The position numbers and the translations under genes are program-made. Positions 59,001 to 64,000 of a stretch of DNA of 64,000 nt are shown one piece after another. The DNA comes from Streptomyces zagrosensis. Lineage in GTDB: Bacteria > Actinomycetota > Actinomycetes > Streptomycetales > Streptomycetaceae. The notes under the pieces are model-generated. The model saw only the letters and a list, made by a program, of their open reading frames with translations, did no database searches and was not told the origin of the DNA. Position 1 is the stretch's first letter. Every line of letters starts with the position of its first letter. The stretch spans positions 62,001 through 126,000 of the forward strand of contig NZ_JACHJL010000004.1 in NCBI RefSeq assembly GCF_014203645.1, written 5' to 3'.

Positions 59001-59492
59001 ACCGACCCCGCGCAGGTCATCGCGCGTTCCGAGATCGCGGACGAGCTGCACGACGACCCGTTCGGTGCCGGGCCGCAGGCCGGGCTCAGCGCGGCGGCCC
59101 TGGTCGCGGCGGCTTTGGCGGCGGTCGGTTTCGCGGTCAGCATGGCGGGCTCGCTGCGCGAACGCGGCGCGGAATTCGGTGTGTTGCGCGCCCTGGGCAC
59201 CCCACGGCGGCAACTCGCCCGCATGGTCGCCGCGGAACAGGCCCTCCTGATCGGCCTGGCGCTTGCGGTCGGACTCGCCCTGGGCACCGTGCTGACCAGG
59301 GCGGTCGTCCCGCTGATCGTACTGACCGGCGAGGCGGCCCAGCCGGTGCCCAAGGTGCTGGTCGAACTGCCGCTGTGGCAGGTCGGCGGGGTGCTCGCGG
59401 CGGTCGCCGCCGTACCCGTACTGATCGTCGCGGCGGTAGCGCTACGACGCGGCGACCCGGTCGCCACACTCCGCCACCGAGGAGGTGACTAG
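56064..59492 (+). CDS. FtsX/MacB-type ABC permease 1
   Basis: An 1142-residue membrane protein with duplicated FtsX-like permease domains. An N-terminal helix (RLLLAAALVTVLLTTAVLAT) is followed by a large extracytoplasmic domain, a cluster of helices around 300-560, a second large extracytoplasmic domain, and a C-terminal FtsX domain (MAGSLRERGAEFGVLRALGT, a typical coupling-helix motif, then the last helices). Start GTG 56064 (MAGFVFLRVRAHRLLLAAAL) is chosen for its GGGGGG and hydrophobic start; GTG 56007 and TTG 55986 are in-frame alternatives. Codon 45 (56196-56198) is TTA. It should work with the next permease and ATPase in export or lipoprotein/lipid handling. Confidence 0.85.
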   Translation: MAGFVFLRVRAHRLLLAAALVTVLLTTAVLATLAAFTTAIGDAGLRHTLRERSAAPAALRVATSLPEAERANAERVVRRGAEQTFHGLPVTLRSMARSGPYALPRELQSPAAREGDPDLTLFATIDRSRVKLASGAWPQSTAQGSNATGPLPVALPETAAARLGLRVGATLTLADRLSGPSVPIRVTGLYRPKDRTDPYWRLDNLGGSGVRTLAFTTYGPLLTDGAVFRDGRVAQAGMSWLATADFSKLTADDVDGLRSAAERGRDALAKDPALGSPQVSTALPTVLDQVDRSLLGARSTLLIVTLQLILLAGYALLLVARLLSSERAGETELLLARGGSGGRIAWLAAAEALMLAGPAAVAAPLLAGPLMELLAAHGPLARIGLRLDTGLTLQTWVVGVAVALGCAAAVVAPALLGAGAQGGTSVVRTRASALPAPLRAGADIGLLVIAAVAYWQLDQQTSGAGSGVLSTDGGALGVDPVLVTAPALALLAGTVLTLRLLPPVAKIAERRAARGRGLPAALAGWQLSRRPLRGAGPVLLLVLAVAMGMFAVGQGASWERSQDDQADFAAGTGVRVLSSRTPQFGQGGAYEAVPGVAAAAPAARTHFGLSGGRGASLLALDAEHAKGSLLLRDDLAGRDGDGLLAAVAPRAGDAKRPGIALPGAPDALHLAARLSAPGQPRNASPSDTVANVAVTIEDRYGVPYRLRLGQLPADGAPHTLVAGIAQAAGAPAGKPAGPLRLTAIELDLLQPDRDEQHRFELSALHAVAPGGGSRAVPVPDTFDWGATSVFTAEAPGAVRVKPRAEQPQHTADRPLTATYHTGGHAGVGRYGAAPTSTFTFAAPWQRQPGPLPAVATDRFLDSSGAKVGSTVNVPVAGETLSVRIVAAARALPTTGDTADQAGGGAADQAANTRSSGGAGDADSGGGSGPDGGALLVDFHAVNQALAARSSASLPPTEWWLRPAAGKDDQVVAALRQRPDTDPAQVIARSEIADELHDDPFGAGPQAGLSAAALVAAALAAVGFAVSMAGSLRERGAEFGVLRALGTPRRQLARMVAAEQALLIGLALAVGLALGTVLTRAVVPLIVLTGEAAQPVPKVLVELPLWQVGGVLAAVAAVPVLIVAAVALRRGDPVATLRHRGGD

Positions 59493-59494
59493 GC

Positions 59495-62400
59495 ATGCCT
59501 GAGTCAGCAGACGGTCGCTATGAGGCCGATAGGCCGGGTGACGGGGCCGACAGGCCGGATGACACAGCCGACAGGCCGGGCGACACAGCCGACAGGCCGG
59601 ATGACACAGCCGACAGGCCGGGTGCTAGAGCCGGCGAACCGGGCGACACAGCCGCCAGGCCAAACAGTGCAGCCGAAGGGCCGAGTAATGCAGCCGCCAG
59701 GGTGGTGACCGGCTGGGTGCGGTTGCGGCTGCGTGCCGCGCCGGGTGCGGCGCTCGCGCTGGCGCTCTTGGTGCTGTTGACCGCGTTCCTCGCCGCCGTG
59801 TTCCCGCGCGGGATCGACGCGTACGAGTCGCATGCCATCCGCGAGCAGATCGCCGAGGCCCCACCGGGGCACAGCGCGTACCAGATCACCTCTGGGCCGC
59901 CGGGAGCGCAGCGCCCGCAGCATGAGCGCGCTGCCGCCCTGAAGCCGGGGCCGCTCGCCGAGCAGTACCGTGCGCTGCGGCAGCAACTGCCCGCCCTGCT
60001 ACGGATCGACCCCGAGCAGTCCGCGTACGGCGTACGCACGGCCGAGCCGCTGCTGGCATCCGACGCATGGTTGCCACGCCCTGACGGCCTGCCGCCGAAA
60101 CTGTCGTTGACGGCCCAGTCGGCGCTGCCCGAGCACAGCCGGTTGCGCGAGGGCCGGTTGCCGCGCGCCACAAACGACCCGCCCGACACCAGCGCTGATG
60201 CCGACACCAGCACCGGCACCGGCACCGGCACCGGCACCGGCGCCGGCGCCGACGAGCCAGCCGACAAGGTGGAGGTCGAGGCCGCCGTCACGCAGGACAC
60301 CGCGGACGCGCTGCGTCTGAAGGTCGGCTCACGGGTGCACCTCAACGCGCTGGGGACCGCCGATCTGTCGGCGCTGATCGTTGGCATCGTCACGCCGCGC
60401 GCCCCGGAGAAGACGTACTGGTCGGTTGACCCGCTACTACGCTCACCCGGCCTTGGCATGGACAGGACCTCTGGCGTCGAGCCCAAGAAGTTCTGGCTGG
60501 GGGCACTGCTCCTCGCCCCCGAGTCGGGCCCCTCGCTGCTCGCGGCGAGCGGCGCGCCCGAAACGTACTGGCGGCTCGCCAACGATCCGGGCCACCTCAC
60601 CGGCCGCGATGTAGGACACATACGCAAGCACGTCGCTTCACTCGAAGGCGGCCCTGCCCTCGTCGCACTGCGTGAGACCACCGGGCCCGGCACCGTGTTG
60701 AACACCGAAGTGGACAGCATCCTCGGCGACTTCGGGGAGATGCGGGACGCGGTGGCGCCGGTGGTGGCCGTCGCGGCCTTCGGCGTCGGGACGGTCGCCG
60801 CCGTGGTGCTGTTGATGGCGGGCGGTCTGGCCACCGCACGCCGCCGCGCGGAACTCACGCTGCTGCGCTCACGGGGCGGCTCGCTCACCGGCATCGGCCG
60901 CCGCCTGCTGGCCGAGACCTCCGTGATCGCCTTGCCCACAGCGGCCATCGGCTGCGCCCTAGCGATCGTGATCGTGCCGGAGGCTCGGCTCGGCCCCGCG
61001 TTGCTGGCTGCCGGCACGGTGGCGATGCTGGCCTGCGGCGCTCTGCCGATCCGCGCGATCGCCGCTCACCGCCGCCCGCTGACCAGCGGTGACCGTACCG
61101 ACGTGGTACGGGCCAAGCCGTCCCGGCGGCGCGCGGTAGCCGAACTCACCGCGCTGATCCTCGCGGTGGGTGCCGTCGCCGCCCTGCGGCAGCGCGGCAC
61201 CGCGGACGGCGAGGTGGATGCGCTGGTCAGCGCCGCGCCGGTGCTCATTGGAGCAATTGCGGCGCTGCTGCTCGTACGGCTGTATCCGCTGCCCTTGCGG
61301 TTCGTCGCCCGTCCCGCGACCAGGCGCCGTGGCGCGGTCGGCTTCCTGGCCCTGGCCCGCGCCGGCCGCGCGCCGGCAACCGGTGTGCTGCCGCTGCTGG
61401 CCCTGATCACCGCGCTGACCACCGCGTCCTTCGGCGGTTCGGTACTCGCCGGGGTGGGCGACGCGCGGGACGAAGCCTCACTGCTCTCGGTGGGCGCCGA
61501 CGCCAGAGTGGACGACAGCACAGGGCTGCCGGACGGACTCGCCGACACGCTGCGCACGGTAGCGGGCGTACGCCAGGTCGTACCCGCGCACGTCGAGTAC
61601 GACCTGCGGCTGAACGACGACGGCGACGAGATCGCGCTGGTAGCCATCGACCCGGTCGCGTACAACAAGCTCGCCCGGCACGTCGGCATGGATCGCATAC
61701 CGGCGGACGCGCTGCGCGGCGGGGCGCAGAGGTCCGTCGTACCCGCCATCGCGTCGCCCAGCGTCGCCAAGCGCCTGGGCACCACGACACATGCGTTGCG
61801 ACCGCTCGGTGGTGACATCACGGTGAAGGTCGCCGCCGTTCAGCAGGGCAACCCGGCGACGCAGGTCAGTTCCTACCTCCTCATCGACGCGTCCCGCCTG
61901 CCCCGCCCGTACCCAACGGCCCTGCTCCTGGCCGGCAGTGGCGCCCACGGCTCGGGCATCGACACGGCGGCGCTCCGGGAGACGGTACGCAAGAGCACGG
62001 GCGCCCGCGACACGGCGAGTTCGGGTACGGGTTCGGGCACGGGTACGGGTTCGGGCACGGGCACGGGTTCGGGCACGGGTACAGGTACCAGCTTAGGTAC
62101 GGGCAAAGACGCCGGCACAAAGTCAGCAGGGGGCGCACAGGAGAGCGACGGGGCGCAGGAACGTACCGCGGGCGCGGGCGGCACCGTCAGCATCAAGTCC
62201 CGCGCCGAGCAGTACGCCGAACTGGCCGACTCGCCCCTCCAAGACGGTACGGAGCAGTTGTACGCGGCGGCGGTGGCGGCGGGCGCCGGGTACGCGGCGT
62301 TGGCCGTGCTCCTCTCGCTGCTCCAGGCCACACCGGAGCGGACGGCGTTGCTGGCCCGGCTGCGCACCATGGGTTTGACCCGCCGCCAAGGGCGCCGGCT

Positions 62401-62692
62401 CCTGGTGTTGGAGGCACTGCCGCAGGCCCTACTGGCCGCGTGCGGTGGCGCGCTCGTCGGTTACGGAGCTATTCGTCTGCTCGCCCCCGGATTGGACCTG
62501 ACGCGATTGGCCCTGTCCGCACGCTCCGGCTTTGACGCGTTCGGCACCGTACGACTACACGCCGACACGATGTCCTTGCTGATCCCCGCGCTGGGCGTGG
62601 TGGTGCTGACCCTGGCGGTGGTGCTGGTGCAGGCGTGGTGGAGCGGGCGCCGCAAGGAGAACACCGAGCTGAGGGCGGGAGAGTCACGATGA
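59495..62692 (+). CDS. FtsX/MacB-type ABC permease 2
   Basis: A 1065-residue partner permease. Residues 11-66 are a repeat-rich cytoplasmic tail of A-D-R-P-G-D-T units. The first helix is at about 84-105 (ALALALLVLLTAFLAAVFP). A large extracytoplasmic domain follows, then central helices and a second extracytoplasmic domain ending in a Gly-Thr/Gly-Ser tract, and a C-terminal FtsX domain (RTALLARLRTMGLTRRQGRR, then LLIPALGVVVLTLAVVLVQA). Start ATG 59495 is 2 nt after the first permease's stop, with GAGGAGG upstream. Codon 867 (62093-62095) is TTA. The stop shares ATGA with the ATPase start. Confidence 0.87.
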   Translation: MPESADGRYEADRPGDGADRPDDTADRPGDTADRPDDTADRPGARAGEPGDTAARPNSAAEGPSNAAARVVTGWVRLRLRAAPGAALALALLVLLTAFLAAVFPRGIDAYESHAIREQIAEAPPGHSAYQITSGPPGAQRPQHERAAALKPGPLAEQYRALRQQLPALLRIDPEQSAYGVRTAEPLLASDAWLPRPDGLPPKLSLTAQSALPEHSRLREGRLPRATNDPPDTSADADTSTGTGTGTGTGAGADEPADKVEVEAAVTQDTADALRLKVGSRVHLNALGTADLSALIVGIVTPRAPEKTYWSVDPLLRSPGLGMDRTSGVEPKKFWLGALLLAPESGPSLLAASGAPETYWRLANDPGHLTGRDVGHIRKHVASLEGGPALVALRETTGPGTVLNTEVDSILGDFGEMRDAVAPVVAVAAFGVGTVAAVVLLMAGGLATARRRAELTLLRSRGGSLTGIGRRLLAETSVIALPTAAIGCALAIVIVPEARLGPALLAAGTVAMLACGALPIRAIAAHRRPLTSGDRTDVVRAKPSRRRAVAELTALILAVGAVAALRQRGTADGEVDALVSAAPVLIGAIAALLLVRLYPLPLRFVARPATRRRGAVGFLALARAGRAPATGVLPLLALITALTTASFGGSVLAGVGDARDEASLLSVGADARVDDSTGLPDGLADTLRTVAGVRQVVPAHVEYDLRLNDDGDEIALVAIDPVAYNKLARHVGMDRIPADALRGGAQRSVVPAIASPSVAKRLGTTTHALRPLGGDITVKVAAVQQGNPATQVSSYLLIDASRLPRPYPTALLLAGSGAHGSGIDTAALRETVRKSTGARDTASSGTGSGTGTGSGTGTGSGTGTGTSLGTGKDAGTKSAGGAQESDGAQERTAGAGGTVSIKSRAEQYAELADSPLQDGTEQLYAAAVAAGAGYAALAVLLSLLQATPERTALLARLRTMGLTRRQGRRLLVLEALPQALLAACGGALVGYGAIRLLAPGLDLTRLALSARSGFDAFGTVRLHADTMSLLIPALGVVVLTLAVVLVQAWWSGRRKENTELRAGESR
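59525..59692 (+). repeat. Eight tandem 21-bp coding repeats
   Basis: Units of 21 bp starting at 59525 encode A-D-R-P-G-D-T-like heptads. Units two and four (59546-59566 and 59588-59608) are identical; the last four units are progressively degenerate. Confidence 0.85.
60209..60250 (+). repeat. Gly-Thr hexanucleotide array in permease 2 (first)
   Basis: Repeated GGCACC units followed by GGCGCC encode (Gly-Thr)n-(Gly-Ala)n in the first extracytoplasmic domain. Confidence 0.8.
62026..62104 (+). repeat. Gly-Thr/Gly-Ser array in permease 2 (second)
   Basis: Alternating GGTACG, GGTTCG, GGCACG units encode G-T-G-S-G-T-G-T-type sequence in the second extracytoplasmic domain. The TTA codon lies at its end. 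Confidence 0.8.
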
Positions 62693-63975
62693 CACAGACG
62701 GCAGCCGGCGAGCCGGCATCCAAGGGCGCGGCATCCAACGGCGCGATACCCAAGGAAGCCGCGGCCAAGGGAGCGGCGTCCAACACGGCGACCACGGGAA
62801 CGGCCAAGGGGACGGCAAGCAGCGAGGCCCACCGGACCGACGAGGTGACCGACCCGGCGGCGGTGAACGGGCCGGCCGCGGTGAGCGAGCCGGCGAGTGG
62901 GCCGGTGAGTGGGCCGGTGAGTGGGCCGCGCCCCGCCGTGCCCTCGCTCGCCGAGCTCGAACGCCGGGCCACCTCGCGTCGCGACCGCCCGGCCTACGGG
63001 CACGACGCGTTGATCTCGTGCGACCGACTGGTACGGGTCTTCTCCACCGATGGGGTCGAGGTACAGGCGCTGCAAGGGCTCGATCTGCTCGTCACCAAGG
63101 GTGAGTTGATGGCGCTGGTCGGCGCGTCCGGAAGCGGCAAGTCCACGCTGATGAACATCCTCGCCGGTCTCGATGTGCCCACGGCGGGCGCGGCCACGGT
63201 GGCCGGGAGCGACCTGCTGAACATGGACGCGGGGGCCCGGCTGCGCTACCGGCGCGACATCGTCGGCTTCGTCTGGCAGCAAACCGCTCGTAACCTCATG
63301 CCGTACCTGACGACCATACAAAACGTGCTGCTCCCCATGCAGTTGCGGGGCCGCGGCCGGCAACGAGCGGAACGTCTCAAGCACGCCGACGAACTACTCA
63401 AGATGCTGCACATCGACCACTGTCGGGACAAGCGCCCACAACAGATGTCCGGCGGCGAACAGCAGCGCGCGGCCATTGCCGTGGCCCTCGCCAACACGCC
63501 GGCCGTGCTGCTCGCGGACGAGCCGACCGGCGAGTTGGACTCGGCCACCGGAGAGGAGATCTTCGCGGCCTTCCGCACCGCCAACGCCGAGTTGGGGACG
63601 ACGGTGGTGATCGTCACCCATGACCAGACCGTGGCGAGCGAGGTCCGTCGAACGGTCGCGATCCGCGATGGCCGCACCTCGTCCGAGGTCCTACGCCGCA
63701 CCGAGGTGGACGCCGAGACGGGCCAGGAATCCCTGGTGGCCCGCGAGTACGCCATGCTCGACCGCGCCGGGCGCCTGCAACTCCCGGCCGACTACACGGA
63801 GTCGCTGGGCATGGAGCACCGCGTACTCCTCGAACTCGAACCCGACCACATAGCCATCTGGCCGGACCACACCCCAGCCCCCGAAGAGTCCACGGCCACG
63901 GAGCCAGCGGCCCGTACCGAATCGACGACCCACGAGGAACCTGCGTCCACTCCCCCGGCGCCCGACGCCCCCTAG
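62689..63975 (+). CDS. ABC transporter ATP-binding protein (MacB/LolD type)
   Basis: A 428-residue ATPase. The N-terminal 100 residues are Ala/Ser/Gly low complexity, including three SGPV repeats. The nucleotide-binding domain follows: Walker A GASGSGKST (145-153), Q-loop (FVWQQTARNLMPYL), signature MSGGEQQRA (253-261), Walker B AVLLADEPTGELDS and the switch histidine VIVTHD. The ABC domain is the LolD/MacB subclass that pairs with FtsX-like permeases. A C-terminal extension of about 75 residues (RAGRLQLPADYTESLGMEHR) plus an acidic Pro/Thr/Glu tail is atypical. ATG 62689 overlaps the previous stop (ATGA). Confidence 0.92.
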   Translation: MTQTAAGEPASKGAASNGAIPKEAAAKGAASNTATTGTAKGTASSEAHRTDEVTDPAAVNGPAAVSEPASGPVSGPVSGPRPAVPSLAELERRATSRRDRPAYGHDALISCDRLVRVFSTDGVEVQALQGLDLLVTKGELMALVGASGSGKSTLMNILAGLDVPTAGAATVAGSDLLNMDAGARLRYRRDIVGFVWQQTARNLMPYLTTIQNVLLPMQLRGRGRQRAERLKHADELLKMLHIDHCRDKRPQQMSGGEQQRAAIAVALANTPAVLLADEPTGELDSATGEEIFAAFRTANAELGTTVVIVTHDQTVASEVRRTVAIRDGRTSSEVLRRTEVDAETGQESLVAREYAMLDRAGRLQLPADYTESLGMEHRVLLELEPDHIAIWPDHTPAPEESTATEPAARTESTTHEEPASTPPAPDAP

Positions 63976-64000
63976 CGCTGCCGTCTTCCTGGCCGCGCCC

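Noticed and set aside
1-64000. CRISPR arrays, insertion sequences, prophage, integrases or rRNA genes
   Set aside because: No regularly spaced repeats with unique spacers, no transposase or integrase motifs, and no rRNA-like stretch were seen in reading the whole window.

Overview
The window is about 70% GC or higher, with strongly G/C-biased third codon positions, GTG starts alongside ATG and GGAGG-type ribosome binding sites. Its genes (SodF behind a Nur box, a csnR-K operon, GH77 and GH84 enzymes, a GlnX/GlnH/PknG set, many secreted proteins, a few TTA codons) point to a Streptomyces or a very close relative. It looks like chromosomal DNA: I see no phage, plasmid, insertion sequence, CRISPR array, rRNA or tRNA.

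Layout. 1-10 kb: end of an amino-acid permease, sodF, a first aminopeptidase N, an AbiEi-type orphan, a secreted serine hydrolase, a GNAT remnant and a Tat-exported metallophosphoesterase. 10-18 kb: a large secreted subtilase, a second aminopeptidase N and an acyl-ACP desaturase behind a double operator. 18-20 kb: a decaying patch with a frameshifted allantoicase and a LysR stub, then a small membrane protein. 20-32 kb: malQ, a small repeat protein, a secreted GH84 enzyme, an HNH endonuclease, an MscS channel and a second subtilase.

32.2-39.2 kb is a csnR-K-type operon for amino-sugar oligosaccharides: ROK repressor, lipoprotein, two permeases, GH4 glycosidase and BadF/BadG-type kinase. A perfect TTAGGAAA-c-TTTCCTAA operator precedes it. 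No transport ATPase is encoded, so a shared MsiK-type ATPase is expected. 39.4-40.8 kb holds a two-gene unit with a DUF2637-like membrane protein carrying tandem FP repeats.

41.3-53.8 kb is the most interesting part: glnX, glnH, a coiled-coil protein, a PknG-type kinase with an extra zinc ribbon and Ser-rich linker, a PP2C phosphatase, a von Willebrand A protein and an FHA protein, all on the plus strand. It reads as a complete pathway with an extracellular amino-acid input, transmembrane relay, kinase, opposing phosphatase and phosphothreonine-reading output. Three members carry zinc ribbons, and glnX contains a rare TTA codon, suggesting bldA control. 53.8-64 kb holds a hydrolase remnant, a phosphotransferase, a truncated haemoglobin and a three-gene FtsX/LolCDE-type ABC transporter whose two permeases both carry TTA codons.

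All functional calls come from reading the translated sequence and recognising motifs. No database search was run.
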